Source: Symbiodinium natans (Eukaryota; Sar; Dinophyceae; Suessiales; Symbiodiniaceae). Taken from it: a DNA stretch of 64,000 nucleotides. Position 1 is the stretch's first letter. Each line of letters begins with the position of its first letter. The notes under the pieces were generated by a model, which did not search any database, was not told the origin of the DNA, and saw only the letters and a program-made list of their open reading frames with translations. The stretch spans positions 130,287-194,286 of the forward strand of contig CAJNDS010002307.1 of assembly GCA_905221605.1 (NCBI GenBank). Direction: 5' to 3'. The position numbers and the translations under genes are program-made. Positions 39,532 through 52,228 of the stretch are shown here, piece after piece.

Positions 39532-42069
39532 CTACATCCCAAAAATAACCCCTGCCCCAATAGTGCATGTTCCACATACACTTTTGGAGGAGTTTAGGGT
39601 TTAGGGTTTAGGGTTTAGGGTTTAGGGTTTAGGGTTTAGGGTTTAGGGTCTAAAGGGTTCCAAAGTGTGCGTTCCCCCATACACGTTTTAGATGATTGTG
39701 GAACAAAAGCTGTGAAATTCTACGATCCACTTTATGTGTAATCATAAGCTCTATCACGCTTGTAGGGCCGCAGTTGTAATAGTAGTATAATTTGGGGCGT
39801 GAAGTGAGAAAGGGCCCGTTTTTAATATGTCTTCACAGGGCTTTTTTCTCCATTACCAGTAAGCATTAGAAGGAAGTGCTATTGAGGGGGCAATAAATAA
39901 GGACTACTTCGTTCTTTCGCTTATTCTTTTACTTCGTTCGTAAACTCGCGTGTAAAACCAATACGCTCTTTCTCTTCGTAAAAATACTATTATCATCCGG
40001 GGTTTCGTTCATATGTTCATGTAACATGGTATTCTGCCAGTGCAGACTCCACCACATGATGCTGATGCTTCAAGACACGAGAACAAGCGACGGCACAACA
40101 AATATTGAAGGAAACCCTAAACCCTAAACCCTAAACCCTAAACCCTCAAGCATGATACAAGCTTCATAGGGGGGGCGCGTCTAAATCTGTGGGTGCAGTG
40201 TAGCGGGCTTTTCTTACTAGATCCTATCTTAAGAGATTTGATCAGGGATGTTAGGTTTGTGGCCGGGAGCCAGGGAGGGTTTAGGGTTTAGGGTTTAGGG
40301 TTTAGGGTTTAGGGTTTAGGGTTTAGGGTTTAGGGTTTAGGGTTTAGGGTTTAGGGTTTAGGGTTTAGGGAGATGACGACTGCGAGCTTTGCCTCCATCA
40401 AACAGGAGCCCCGCAACTCTTCAAACCCTTAGCCCTTTGTCTAGGTTTTGGGGTTCTAAGGCTTCGAGTTTACAGATCATAAGCCCTTAGCCCACGAGAG
40501 TACACGAAACCCTAAATGCCCTAAACCCTAAAAAAACTTAAACCCAAAAAACTCCTAAACCCGAGGTTTGGGCGCAGGGAAGTTTCAGGGTCAGGGTTTA
40601 GGCCCTGACATTCCTTCGACTGGTGGCTTTTGAGGAGCCATGTTTAGGCTATTGGAGGTGTCAGGGTGTTCAGTTCAGGGCTTAGGGTCTAAGGGTTTAG
40701 GGCTTGGTTAGCCACATTTTGGGGCAGGCGAACTGTTTCTGGGGGCACTTCGGGGGCGCGGGGGGGGATGAAGGCCTCAGTCGGTCCCCCAGTGTACAGG
40801 GCTCGTACGCGGGGCTCTTGGGCACAACGTCGCGACATAGGAGCATCTTGAATGCCGAAGTGTACCCTCTAAGGTATACCAAACCCTATACCCCAAATCC
40901 GTAGAGTTCAGGGTTTTACAGCAGCATCAAGGGCTTGTATACCCATACAGCCCCAAAAAAAACGTAATAAAAACATATTAACAAATAATGATAACGATAA
41001 TGATCATGATAGTGATAAGGATAATGATAATGATACTACTAATCATAATCCGAATAACAATGTGTATATATATATATATATACATATCTGTATACACATA
41101 CATGTGTATGATACATACATATATCTACACACACACATACATGTACTTATATACATATATACACTCTGTACATATGCAGAATGCATACCTGTATATGTGG
41201 TTTTTGCGTCTATATATATATATGTAGGTATATATATATATATATGTAGGTATATATATATATATATACACATTATAAAACGACCCCGTCGAGTGGCGCG
41301 GCAACTTTGGCGAAGCGCTGCTCCACGCTTCTCCGCGCCTCGTCACTTCTTGGGCTTGTATGTGTTGCCCTGTAAACCCCAAAACCCTGAATACTTTAGG
41401 GGTTAGCGCTTAAAGGCTTAGGCTTTAGGGTTCAGGGTTTAAGGGTTTAGGGTTTGGGGTGTAGGGTGCCCAAAACCCAAAACCCAAAACCCAAAACCCA
41501 AAACCCTAGACCGGAAACCCTTGCGGGTATTCAGGGCTTAGGCTTCCACGGGCCTTTGAAAGGGACGGGGATTGGAAGGGCGGGGGCATGAGGGCTTTCG
41601 GAGGAATTCGAGCTTTGGTCAAGGGTATTGCGGGGCATGAGCTTTCCTGGATTTTGTAGGGCTTAGGGTTTAGGGTTTAGGGTTCAGGGTTTAGGGTTTA
41701 GGGTTTAGGGTTTAGGGTTTAGGGTTTAGGGTTTAGGGTTTAGGTTGAAACAGACTTGTAACTGGATTGTTGTTTCGGCTAATGTTTCCCGACAGCACAT
41801 ACCGTTGATTGGAGTCAGGGGCGAGGGTCGGGCAAAACCGGGCAAGACACAATCATCCGAAAATGGGGGAAGGGGGCTGTTTAGGGTTTAGGGTTTAGGG
41901 CTTAGGGTTTGGGGTTTAGGGTTTAGAGTTTAGGGGGCTGCAGACTTGGGGGCTTGGAACCCTAAACCCTAAACCCTAAACCCTAAACCCTAAACCCTAA
42001 ACCCTAAACCCTAAACCCGTTTCAGTAAAGCATTAGGGCAAGGCTCGTAGCAATAGGACAGTTGGGGGC
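39532..42069. repeat. arrays, AT-rich microsatellite and islands
   Basis: Arrays: 39592-39650 G, 40110-40150 C, 40275-40370 G, 41466-41515 C as CCCAAAA, 41665-41745 G, 41878-41938 G, 41959-42020 C. 39660-40100 is AT-richer unique sequence with nothing recognised. (TA/TATG)n at 41055-41275. Minus frames at 40155-40260, 40705-40885 (SAFKMLLCRDVVPKSPAYEP), 41290-41360 (DEARRSVEQRFAKVAAPLDG) and 41760-41850 are exon-like. Confidence 0.6.
41055..41275. repeat. TA, TACA and TATG microsatellite region
   Basis: Simple alternating TA blocks with ACACAC and TAGG interruptions. The open frames here are low-complexity artefacts. Confidence 0.9.
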
Positions 42070-42142
42070 TCAGATCTCCATCCTGGCCTCGTTGGCGGAG
42101 ACCTCTCCCAGGTGACTTTTCTCGCGCAGGGCGTCCTTGCTG
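42070..42142 (-). CDS. candidate terminal exon
   Basis: After GAGCTTGAG the frame reads SSKDALREKSHLGEVSANEA then RMEI and TGA. A charged, helical C-terminus is plausible. C array on the left, G-like repeats on the right. Confidence 0.48.
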
Positions 42143-43917
42143 CTCAAGCTCTTCGCACAAGGGTACCGTCAGGGTTTAGGGGTTAGGGCCTAAACCCTAA
42201 ACCCTAAACCCCAAACCCTAAACCCTAAACCCTTAACCCCAAACCCTAAACCCGAAACCGAAAGGGGGACTCCATACCTGGAGGAGGTCCCTGGAGGAGG
42301 TCCCCCCCATATTTAGGGCATCTGACAGGGCACTTGGGGCTCCAGGCTAGGTAAACCCGACAGAGGCTTAGGCTTTGGGGTTTAGAGCTTTGCTTCTTTT
42401 GTGGCGTTTAGGCTCGGAGGCTGAACTCTAATCCCTAAACCCTAAACCCTACACCCTAAACCCTTTTCGGCGTCCTGGTAGGTGGGATTGTTGTCCCAAA
42501 GGTCCACGAGGTGGACCTTGCGTCGAGACATTGCGGCTAAGATTGGAAGGCCTAAATGGCCAGGCCAAATCCTCAAGGGTTTGGGGTTTAGGGTTTACGG
42601 TTTAAGTTTAGGGCTTAGGGCAACAACAAGCTCTAAGTGTTCTAGGGTTTCGCGTTTAGCTACCCTAAACCCCAAGCCCTAAACCCAAAAACACTTCAAG
42701 CCTAACCCACTAAGCCCCAAATCCTAAGTCCTAAGCCAGGAGCCAGGACACGACCTCCAAGGGCAGTCGCTTGGCCAGCAGAGAGGCGCAGGTCTCACCC
42801 ATGAAGACCCCGACCTGGGGATCTTTTGGTTAGGGCTTAGGGTTCAAGGTTCTAGGCTTAGGGCTTAGGGCTTGGGGCTTAGCGTTTGGGGTTCAGGGTT
42901 GAGGGTTTCTTCGGTTAGGCTTCAGGGTTTGGCACAGCTTAGGGTTTTGACCGCCTGAAGACCGGAAAGGGCGGGGCAGGTTGCCAAGCCTTTTGAGACA
43001 AGCACGGGTGGTTCTTGCAATACTCGCATAAGACGGTCCCTTCACCTGTAAAGCCGCTATACAGGGTTTCGGGTTTAGGGATCAGGGGTGAGGCTTTAGG
43101 GTTTAGGGTACAGGGTTTAGGGGGCAACGAAGATGGCGAACAAAGACTGGAATCATAGAAGATTTGGACGAAAGGCCGATCGTATTCGCTCGTCAGACCC
43201 TTACTCGTCGTGCCCCAAACTCAATCCTTAACCAGTTAACCCTAAACCCTCAAACCCTCTATGTGCCGACTTGGGAATGTAACCTTTAAAGTTCTCGCAA
43301 TGTAGACTCAGCCCTCTGATGGTAAGAGCCCAGGAAATGCACCCTAAACACTGTAAAACCTATAAACCCCTATAACCCCTATGACCGCTCTCAACCCTCC
43401 AAACCCTCCAAAGCCTCCAAACCATCCAAACCATCCAAACACTCTAAACCCTCCAAACCCTACAACCCTATAAACATCACAAACCCTTTAAACCCTCTAA
43501 AACCTCTACGACTCTACAACCTCTACGCCCTAAACGCTAAACCCTAAACCCTACGTACCGGCCTCGGCCATGGACACCCCGCGGCGATCTGGCGAGGGCC
43601 TGTGACATACTGTTGGTTAGTACGGGAAGGAGGGAATTCGGGCCCTATGGGTTTAGGGTTTAGGGTTTAGGGTGTAGGGTTAAGGGTTTAGGGTTTAGGG
43701 TTTAGGGGGTAGGGGGTAGGGTTTAGGGTTCAGGGTCTAGGGTTTAGGGTTTAGGGTGGCAAGATGGAGCTGGAGCACCCCAAGCCCTGTGAACCCTAAC
43801 CCTAAACCCTAAACCCTAAACCCTAAACCCTAAACCCTAAACCCTAAACCCTAAACCCTAAACCCTAAACCCTAAACCCTAAACCCTAAACCCTAAACCC
43901 TAAACCCTAAACCCTAC
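42143..43917. repeat. arrays and islands
   Basis: Arrays: 42188-42260 C, 42437-42465 C, 43345-43550 C variants (CCCTCCAAA), 43648-43757 G, 43795-43917 C. Islands 42470-42535 (minus, SRRKVHLVDLWDNNPTYQDA), 42955-43050 (minus, EGTVLCEYCKNHPCLSQKAW) and 43125-43240 are exon-like. Confidence 0.6.
42737..42814 (-). CDS. candidate membrane exon
   Basis: 78 bases, 26 codons between TCCCCAG and a GC donor: VGVFMGETCASLLAKRLPLE then VVSWLL. Faintly like the third helix of UPF0016/Gdt1 transporters (G..L..RLP...V), but weak. Confidence 0.45.
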
Positions 43918-43983
43918 AACGACTGGTGAGGTCCCTGGGTGCCTGTCGAAGGCCAGCATCTCAACCAGGCGCTCCAGGACGAC
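43918..43983 (-). CDS. candidate exon
   Basis: VVLERLVEMLAFDRHPGTSP then VV between CCTTGGAG and GTAGGG, where the donor is the first unit of the adjacent C array. Amphipathic and helical. Unassigned. Confidence 0.48.
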
Positions 43984-45621
43984 CTCCAAGGACGGGCTTA
44001 GGGTTTAGGGTTTAGGGTTTAGGGTTTAGGGTTTAGGGTTTAGGGTTTAGAGTTTGGGGTTTACGGTTCAGTTGAGGGTTTATGGCTTTAGGGTTTAGGG
44101 CTTAGGGTTTCAGGGTTTAGGGTTTTCGGGTTGAGGGTTTAGGATTTAGAGGTTCAGAAAGGGGTCTCTAGGGTGTGGAACCCTAGAACCCTAAACCCCA
44201 AAACCCTCAACCCCCTAAACCCGAAAACATAAACCCTAAACCCTAAACCCTCAACCCGACCCTGGTGGCTCCGCCTGACGCTGGTCAGCTCCCCGAGGTA
44301 CAGCCCAGGGGGGAAGTCGAAATAGCGGCGCGGTGTACGCACCCCATGCCGGTTGGTCCCCTGAAAAACTTGAAGGGGGAGGATTTAGGGCTCAGGGTTT
44401 AGGATTCAGGTATTAGGGTCTAAGGTTTGGGGTTGAGGGGTTAAGGCTTTGTTTCGGGTTAGGGGGTTTAGGGCTGCTGAGGGGCTTGAGGGGTTTAGTG
44501 GTGGGGTTGACCTACAGGTTGTGGAGGGCTTGGGGTTGAGGCTTTACGCTGAATGTTCAGGTTTAGGTTTTAGTGTGTAGGGGTTCAGAGTTGAGGGCTT
44601 GAGACCACTTAAGCCCTGATTCCTAAACCTTATAAACACTGTAGAGCCTAAACTAATCGTAAGTTACTCCCTACTTCTCGCGTATACTCCATAAGTATGA
44701 TATTTGTTTAAGGCCCAAGCCCAAACATGTGTTTCTTCTCCTGCTGGCGAAACACGTGTACGTAAACCCCAAACCCTAAACCCTAAACCCTGAACCCTAA
44801 ACCCTAAACCCTAAACCCTGAACCCCTAAACCTCTAAACCCGTAAACCCTGAACCCGGGGCCTGCAAAACCTGAAGATAAACGCCTCACGTCACCGAAAC
44901 CCAGATGGTAGCTGTTCTCGAGATTATGGGTTTCAGCTTAGGGTTTAGGGTTTAGGGTATAGGGTTTTCCCTTATTGCGGTCCTTACTAGAGGGCGGCCC
45001 CTACCTTTTTTAGGGCAGGGACCAGGATTTAGAGAACTGACCACCCTAAACCCTAAAACCCTAAAACCCTAAAACCCAAAAACCCTCAAACCCTAAAACC
45101 CTAAAACCCTAAAACCCTAAACCCTAAACCCTAAAACCTAAAACCCTAAACTCTAAAACCTAAAACCCTAAACCCTACTGATGAAGAAAGTGCTGCCGCT
45201 GGGCGGAACAGCGGCAGGAATACGTTGTCATAGAAGAACCAAAGCCTGGCAAAAACACACGCAAACGCGGGTCTTTTGGGCTTTGGAGATAGGGTGCAGG
45301 GTTCAGGGTTCAGGGTTCAGGTTATAGAGTTTAGGCTAAACGTTTTAGGGTTTAGGGTTTAGTGGACAAAGTCCTGAATCGTGGAGTCATTTGGGAGGTT
45401 CTCTAAATTATTTGCCTTGTATGGGTCTCCTACGATGATACGGAGCCTTGTATGTAGGTTCATAGCGAGGCCGGTAGCTCGGAGAATGTCTTCGTACGAC
45501 GAGTCCTCTTGTGATTAAAGTTGCGTTGAAGTCTATAAAACCAGCACCCAAAAACCTTACCTGAACCCAAAACCCTGAACTCCAAGCCCCAAGCCCAAAA
45601 ACTTTACCGAACACCCTAAAC
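43984..45621. repeat. arrays and islands
   Basis: Arrays: 44000-44150 G, 44170-44255 C, 44380-44590 decayed G, 44765-44850 C, 44940-44965 G, 45045-45175 C as CCCTAAAA octamers, 45340-45365 G. Island 45180-45270 has a minus membrane-like frame (LWFFYDNVFLPLFRPAAALS) with GTAGGG donor. Confidence 0.6.
44261..44360 (-). CDS. candidate exon
   Basis: Acceptor GTTTTTCAG, donor GTCGGG. 100 bases, reading RTPRRYFDFPPGLYLGELTS then VRRSHQ. Good splice sites and composition. Unassigned. Confidence 0.5.
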
Positions 45622-45774
45622 CTGGTAAGTTTCGCGAACCAGGTTTCGGGAAGGTGAGTTCGACACCAATCGGCGCTAACTCCCCATATAGGGGTTGGGA
45701 GTGCATGCTTGCTTTTTTCTAGACTGAACAACCATTTGAAGGCTCTGCACACCCACAGCAGCGAACCAACATGT
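45622..45774 (-). CDS. candidate exon, about 50 codons
   Basis: The longest single open island: WLFSLEKSKHALPTPIWGVS then ADWCRTHLPETWFAKLTR, ending at GTTTAGGG, the edge of a short CCCTAAA stretch. Acceptor not fixed. Unassigned. Confidence 0.5.
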
Positions 45775-47375
45775 TTTACCGTTTGTTAAGGGCCGGCGTC
45801 CCGCCGGTGACCCTCCATGAGCCTCAGATTCCCGAAGAACCTGGCCAGAAGCAAGCCCTACCCCTCTATAGCCTTGCCATGGCTGACCTTCAGAAGCCCC
45901 TAAACCCTAAACTGTAAACCCTAAACCCAACGCCCAGGCTGGATTACTATGATGCCTGAAACTGAGGCGTGGGACCTTTGCGCCTTACATGGCCGTGAGG
46001 GGCTTCAGGGATCGCCTCCTCAAGGCCTTAAGTAGCTAAAGTTTAGGGTTTAGGGTTTAGGGTTTAGGGTTTAGGGTTAAGGGCTTAGGTCTTAGGACCT
46101 CGGCACTTACATCCAGGACCGTAAGCCCTACGAACTAAACTCGCTAATTCTAACTCGGGAACTAGGGAACTAAGCACCCACATTGTCCTATAAATGCTTG
46201 TAAGCGATGAGAAACCCTAAACCCTGAACCCTAAACCCTAAACCCTAAACCCCTCTTTGTTAGGTCAGGGCTCAGGAAGCCTTGGGGCGACTCAAATCAT
46301 GCAGCCAAGCTTCTCAAACATCCAGGACACCCACGTTGGCAGCGACTGGGCCTTTGTCTTCGGTTAGGGTTTCGGGTTTCGGGTTCAGGGTTTAGGGTTT
46401 AGGGTTTCGGGTGCAGGGTTTAGGGTCCAATTAGGGCTGAGGGTTTAAAGGAAGGGTTTCGGATTTGGGGTTTAGGGTGTTGTCTTGGGCGCTCACCAGC
46501 AAGAAGGAAAGACTGCCCCAAGCCCAGTCCCCATCAACTGAGGGTTCACAAGATGTTTAGTTCCCAACGCCTGAACCCTAAACCCTAAACCCTAAACCCA
46601 AAACCCTAAACCCTAAACCCTAAACCGTAAACCCTAAACCGATTCTGGGCTTTCATGAAAAAGGAGGGCTGGTGTGGTGGGTTCGGGTCAACCCTAAACC
46701 CTAAGCCCTGAACCCTAAACCCTAAACCCTGAACCCTAAACCCTACACCCCAAACGCTCTGCATCCGAGACGCGAATTCCAAGAAGGTACCCCGATCGTA
46801 GCGCGGGAGAAACGGATGCCTCACACAAGGGGCAGAAACAAAACACTCTGTACTCTGTACCTTACCCCTAAACCCCGGCCCGAAACCCCCCAATGCCCCC
46901 TAAACTCCCCAAAACCCGTTCAAGCCCGAGAACCCGAGGACACTTGCAAGCCCATCATTTGACAACAAAGCCTAAGCCCTTTCGGTTATGAGGGTTTGGG
47001 GTTGGGATGTTCCCCGCTATACTCACAGACAGCTATATTGGTTTGAGCCGTACATAACCCTATAAAGGATCCCTGATGTCTCAACAGCTTGCAACATCGC
47101 CCAGCAAGACCAACCTAATCCCCAAACCCAAACTCCACACCCTAAAACCAAGCCCTAAACCCCCAAAACCCAAAAATCCACAAACCCAAAAACAGAACCC
47201 AACAACCTTACACCCCAAAACCCCAAAACCCCAAAACCCCAAAACACCGAACCCCGAACCGAAACCGAAACCCTAAACCCTGAACCCTAAACCCGAAAGC
47301 CTAAACCCTAAACCCTAAACCCTAAACTCTAACCCTAAACCCTAAACCCTAAACCCTAAACCCTAAACCCTAAAC
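45775..47375. repeat. arrays and islands
   Basis: Arrays: 45900-45930 C, 46040-46085 G, 46212-46250 C, 46365-46440 G, 46572-46640 C, 46690-46755 C, 47110-47375 C variants. Minus frames with good sites: 45990-46035 (donor GTAAGG), 46290-46350, 46475-46545 (DGDWAWGSLSFLL, donor GTGAGC), 46641-46670 (PSFFMKAQNR, donor GTTTAG), 46760-46830 (FLPRYDRGTFLEFASRMQSV). One family C copy lies at 47004-47110. Confidence 0.6.
47004..47110. mobile_element. family C element, diverged copy
   Basis: GGGATGTTCCCCGCTATACT at the left. On the minus strand this end reads GTGAGTATAGCGGGG, a consensus donor after an open frame. The right end (GATGTTGCAAGCTGTTGAG on the minus strand) is only weakly similar. Confidence 0.45.
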
Positions 47376-47439
47376 CTGGCCTCAGCGAGAGCCATGGAAG
47401 CTGCGCGAAGTGCTTAGCCAAGTCCGCGTAGAAGGCGGT
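47376..47439 (-). CDS. candidate exon with telomere-derived donor
   Basis: Acceptor AAACCACAG; 64 bases, TAFYADLAKHFAQLPWLSLR, then GTTTAGGG of the adjoining array as donor. Good protein composition. Unassigned. Confidence 0.52.
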
Positions 47440-50360
47440 CTGTGGTTTCAGAGTTTAGGGTTTAGGGACTGTTTAGGGTTGACAAGGTTTAGGCCTACTT
47501 GGGTTGTCCGCAAGAGGGCTACCCTTTTGAGAAGGGGTTTCTAGGCTTATTGCGGGCAACCCCCATGATTTTGGTGAATGCTCATGTAGAAGTAGGGGTT
47601 CTAACCGACGATGTGCTTGTAGAAGTTTTGTCACACTCACGTCCCTCTGGGTATCCAAGCTACGTACAAGGGGCGGTATACCGGCAGCGACCGCTAAACC
47701 CTAAACCCTAAACCCTGAACCTTAAACCCTAAAGCCTAAAACCTAAACCCTAAACCCTAAACCCTGAAACCTAAACCCTAAACCCTAAACCCTAAACCCT
47801 CAACCCTAAACCCTAAACCCTAAACCCTGAACCCCAGGGCCATGGTAGCTGCCGTAAGTCACCAACACAAGCTAACATGGACTCTGGGGAGCCCAAGCCC
47901 TACACCCTAAACGCAAAACCGCAAAAACCCAAAGGGCTTAGGGTTTAGGGCTTAGGGTTTAGGGTATAACCTAAACTTTAAACTCCCAAAACCCTGCCCC
48001 CCCGTAAACCCTGAACCTAAACCCCAAAACACTAACAGCCTAAACCCCTGAAAGCCTAAAACGCCTAAAAGCCTAAAGCCTAAAGCCTAAACGCCTAAAA
48101 CCCTTAACCCTTATCCCTAAAACAAAGCGAGCGAGATTGTTCAGCATGTTCGTGAACCCGAAAAGGCAGAACATCCCCGTTGTCCAGATTCCAAACATCC
48201 CTGAAGGTTTAGGGTCTATAAACCCTAAACCCTAAACCCTAAACCCTAAACCCTAAACCCTAAACCCTAAACCTATAGGGTGTAGGGTTTCGGGTTTGGG
48301 GGTTTGGGGGTTTGGGGGTTCGGGGGTTTGGGGGTTTGGGGGTTTGGGGGGTTGGGGGTTTGGGGGGTTGGGGTTTTTCGGGTTGGGGGTTTAGGGTTTC
48401 GGGGTCTGCGACTTAGTGTTCTTAGAAAAGGCTGGGAGAGAGGAGTTCTTCCAGAAACGCCTACATGACCTAAGCCCACTAGCACTAGCACCATCAGAAG
48501 GGTCATCTTGGACAGGGCGCCCTTCGCAGGTGCCAAGGAACCCAAACCCACACCATCACCTCTCTCTCTCTCTCTATCTCTCTCTCTCACTCGCTCTGAG
48601 AAAGGTTCAGCATACCCCTTGGGCATACCCCCTCACAGAAATTAAGGGATATGGAAAAATTGTTTGCTTACATTCTCCGTTTATTTAAGGGGTTTGGGGT
48701 TTGGGGTACGTTGAAACTTGTCACGGGATTAGGCTTCCAAGGGATTTATGTGGTGATCCTGTTCTAGACCCGAGCGTGACCTAGGAATCACAAGGGTGCC
48801 CTGTTTGGCTGACGGGGCTGATAAGTGAACCAAAACTCCCAAAAAAGGGAATAAGGCCTGCTCTGGATCCTAGTGTTCTGAGTCGAGGGCTGAGGGTTGC
48901 AGGGTTTAGGGTTTAGAGCTTTAGGGTTTGAGGTTGCGGGATTTGGGGTTCAGGGTTTAGGGTTTAGGGTTACAAGGGTTTAAGGCTTTCTTCCGACTTT
49001 CGCCGTGAGAGGAGAAGCTGCAACCAGAAGCCGCACAGCCATCTTACGGCCACAGCACACCCTAATCTAAGCCCTAAGCCCTAAACCCTAATCCTTAGAC
49101 CCCGAACCCTAAACCCCAAACCCTAAACTCTAAACCCCAAACCCTACACCCCAAACGCTGACAAGGGTGCCTTCAACAGCTCTGAAGGTAGACAGTCCAC
49201 ACCCACATCCATCCTGGATTCAGGTGTTCTAGGGTTCGGAGAGCTTCGGGTGTAGGGCACCCTAAACCCGAAACCCGAAACCCTAAACCCTAAACCGTCA
49301 ACCCCAAATCCTAAACCCTAAACCCTAAACCCTAAACCCTAAACCGGGCACTAGAGGTTTTCAAGGACGCAGGATAAAGGTAGAGGGTTGCAGAGCTCAT
49401 AGGATTTGGATTTGACGAACACAGGCCCCGGAGCCTTAAACCCTGCGGGCTTTCGTCGGCGATCTACGAATTTAAGGATTGGTACAGTAGATGCACCCAG
49501 CTAATATACATTTCATGAATGTTGACAGCTTGAAAGCCTGAAAGCTTGAAAGCTGACTGGGAGCTTACGATAATCAGGGGCCGGTAGTAGACCCCAAATG
49601 CTTAATATAGGATGCCCAAAACCCTAAAACCCTAAACCCTGAAACCCAAAACCGGAAACTCTAAACCCTGAAACCCTAAACCCTAAACGCTAAACCCTAA
49701 ACGCTAAACCCTAAACCCTAAACCCTAAACCCTAAACCCTAAACCCTAAACCCTAAACCCATACAGCCCGAAATCCATAGAATCCAAGCAGCGGCAGCCC
49801 CATGATTTCTTCGGGCCTGTCACGTTAAGGCAGCCAGCTCTCTTAAACATGCAAGAAGGTTGGGGTTCAGGATTTAGGGTTTAGGGTTTAGGGTTTAGGA
49901 GGTAGGGTTTAGGGTTTAGGGATCAGGGATCAGGGTTCAGGGTTTAGGGTTTAGGGTCTAGGGTTTAGGGCACCAGGACCCAAGCCAAGCCTAAATCCTT
50001 ATGGTAGCCCGTCAAATCTTAGCTGAGTGGTTAACAAGTGGAAGGCCCCAGATCCGTGATAACTCGGGTCGCTGTTCTGGGACCAGAAGCCCGAAACCCT
50101 AAACCCTAAACCCTAAACCCTAAACCCTAGTAGTTTGAGGCATCGGCTCCCTCCTCTTTTTTTTCAGGGGGCAGCGGGCCGGGCGTGAAGTTCACGGTTT
50201 GGGGCTGAGGGCTTGCTTGGAGTTTCATGGGTACTTAATTCTAACCCCAATCATACGTCTACGTAGAACCTCCTTGGGGGACTCGGGGGACTAACGGGGG
50301 CTGATAAGTACAGTTACATGATTGCGGGTTAGCAGTACCCTGAACCCCTAAACCCTAAAC
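47440..50360. repeat. arrays and islands
   Basis: Arrays: 47695-47835 C, 47935-47970 G, 48215-48273 C, 48280-48400 G as TTTGGGGG, 48900-48985 G, 49075-49160 C, 49258-49345 C, 49615-49765 C, 49865-49972 G, 50092-50130 C. (CT)n at 48561-48596. Family A2 at 48763-48873. Minus frames: 48140-48200 (GIWTTGMFCLFGFTNMLNNL), 48410-48530 (both strands open), 48995-49050 (MAVRLLVAASPLTAKV), 49360-49480, 49780-49840, 50010-50095 (SQNSDPSYHGSGAFHLLTTQ). Confidence 0.6.
48763..48873. mobile_element. family A2 element
   Basis: TCTAGACCCGAG at the left, AGGGAATAAGGCCTGCTCTG and GATCCTAG at the right. Aligns with 62098-62218 (shared TCTAGACCCG, AAGGGTGCCCT-like and CTCTGGGTCCT motifs). Confidence 0.6.
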
Positions 50361-50465
50361 CTCTCTTTCATAGATAGTTTAAATGTTAAGGAGTTACTGG
50401 GCAAGGTCGCCGTTTTACTGGGCAAGGTCAGTTGGGTCAAAAAAATCGACCTGCCCAGTAAAACG
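50361..50465. repeat. foldback locus 1 (GGGCAAGGTC family), short
   Basis: Leader CTCTCTTTCATAGATAGTTT then AAATGTTAAGGAGTTACTGG, two forward copies of the core GGGCAAGGTC, a short loop, then one inverted copy (GACCTGCCCAGTAAAACG). Telomere-type repeats on both sides. Confidence 0.85.
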
Positions 50466-51481
50466 AGGGTTTAGTGTTTAGGGTTCAGGGTTTAGGGTTA
50501 GGAATTAGGGGGTTTCGGATTAGTGTTTCGGGTTTACAACAGGGTTGAGGGCTGAGGTATGGTCGGGTGGGGGGGAGGGTTTAGGGTTTAGGGTTTAAGG
50601 CCTAGGGGCTTAGGGGTTTAGGGTTTAGGGCTAGAGTTTAGGGTTTAGGGCTAGGGTTCAGGGTTTCAGGGGCTTAGGGGAAAAAAGCTCCGAAAGCCCC
50701 ACAGAGCCTGACGAGCGCAGCGGCTTGCGCGCAGCGAAGCATCGCGGCGCGGCGACGCCACGTCTGAGGAAGAACAGGTGTGTGTTGGTAGGCTTCTGTC
50801 CCTAAACCCTAAACCCTAAACCCTAAACCCTAAACCCTAAACCCTAAACCCAAAACCCAAAACCCAAAACCCAAAACCCAAAACCCAAAACCCAAAACCC
50901 AAAACCCTAAACCCTAAACCCTAGCCCTACACCCTAAACGTCCTCAAGCCCTCAGCATCCTTAAGACCCAAACCCTGAATAGAAGCCCCACTGCCATAAA
51001 CCGACTCTTTGGGTTGTAGGGTTTAGGGCTAGGGTTTAGGGTTTAGGGTTTAGGGTTTAGGGTTTAGGGTTTAGGGTTTAGGGTTTAGGGTTTAGGGTTT
51101 AGGGTTTAGGGTTTAGGGTTTAGGTACACATCCCTGAGCATCCGTTTGCGCCTTAAGCCGCTACGAGCAGGTGCCCACGAAAATGCCTTCTGAGGGGTTT
51201 ACGGTTTAGGGTTTATAGGGTTTAGGGTTTGGGTTTTTTTGCGCAGGGTGCTAGATTGGATGAAGCCCAATGGGAACGACAACGCCCTCAAATTGAGAAT
51301 ACAACTCCCTGAATCCTAACCCCCGCAAAGCCCACATCCCTAAACTCTAAACCGTAAACCCTAAACCCTAAACCCTGACCCTCAAACCCTAAACCCGAAT
51401 TAAACCTAAAACCCTAAACCCTAAATCCGAAACCCTAAACCCTAAACCTTAAACCCTAAACCCTAAACCCTAAACCCTAAC

Positions 51482-51569
51482 CCAGCAAAAAAACAACAAT
51501 GGCCTCTGGATCGAGCTGCGGCATGTTGGCCAGAACCGTCAGCCGAGCACGCTGGCTTTCTAAGCTGCC
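51482..51569 (-). CDS. candidate exon
   Basis: Acceptor GGCTCTCCCAG, donor GTTAGGG at the array edge. Reads GSLESQRARLTVLANMPQLD then PEAIVVFLL. Good composition. Unassigned. Confidence 0.5.
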
Positions 51570-52140
51570 CTGGGAGAGCCACACTTGTTTTTGGCTTCGG
51601 GTGTCGGGTTTGTAGGGTTTAGGAGTTTAGAGATTAGAATTTAGGGTTTTGGGCTTAGAGATTAGAATTTAGGGTTTAGGGCTTAGAGATTAGAATTTAG
51701 GGTTTGGGGTTTAAGGCTTAGGGTTTAGGGCGTCTCGCGGGGGCGGCGCATCACGCGAGTTTCGGGTTAGCTTAATTGCGGATGTAAGGTTTGCGGTCTA
51801 GGATTTAGGCTCCAGAAGGGCGTTTCGAGTGAATACTCGCCCAAAGCCCCAAGCCCTAAACCCTAAACCCTGAACCCTAAACCAACCCTAAACCCTGAAC
51901 CCTGAACCCTCTTCCGGAGCCCGGTTCGCAGCCTCGTCCTCTTGTAGGCACGCAGCCAGTACCGCTGATGCGTTCGCAGGAGGACTCACCGAAGCTGCAT
52001 CCTGGAAAGCAGCCGCGGTCTAGGGTTCAGGGTTCAGGGTTCAGGGTTCAGGGTTCAGGGTTCAGGGTTCAGGGTTCAGGGTTTAGGGTTTAGGGTTTAG
52101 GGTTTAGGGTTTAGGCCCCCCCCCCCCCACAAAAAAAAAC

Positions 52141-52228
52141 CAAACGAAAGAGGACGTAAGCCAGTCCAAAATCGCGCGCGCCTGACAGCCGGCCAGTCGT
52201 TCGCCACTTCCCACCGCAGGCTCGAGGG
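52141..52228 (-). CDS. candidate exon
   Basis: Acceptor CACACCTGTGCAG; reads PSSLRWEVANDWPAVRRARF then WTGLRPLSFG. Left border uncertain. Unassigned. Confidence 0.48.

Noticed and set aside
41043-41406. Several 60-114 residue frames rich in Y and I
   Set aside because: They come from the TA/TATG microsatellite.
50020-50095. tRNA-like A-box (TTAGCTGAGTGGTTAAC)
   Set aside because: No matching D-stem, anticodon stem or T-loop could be folded, and the minus strand is a good open frame through the same bases.
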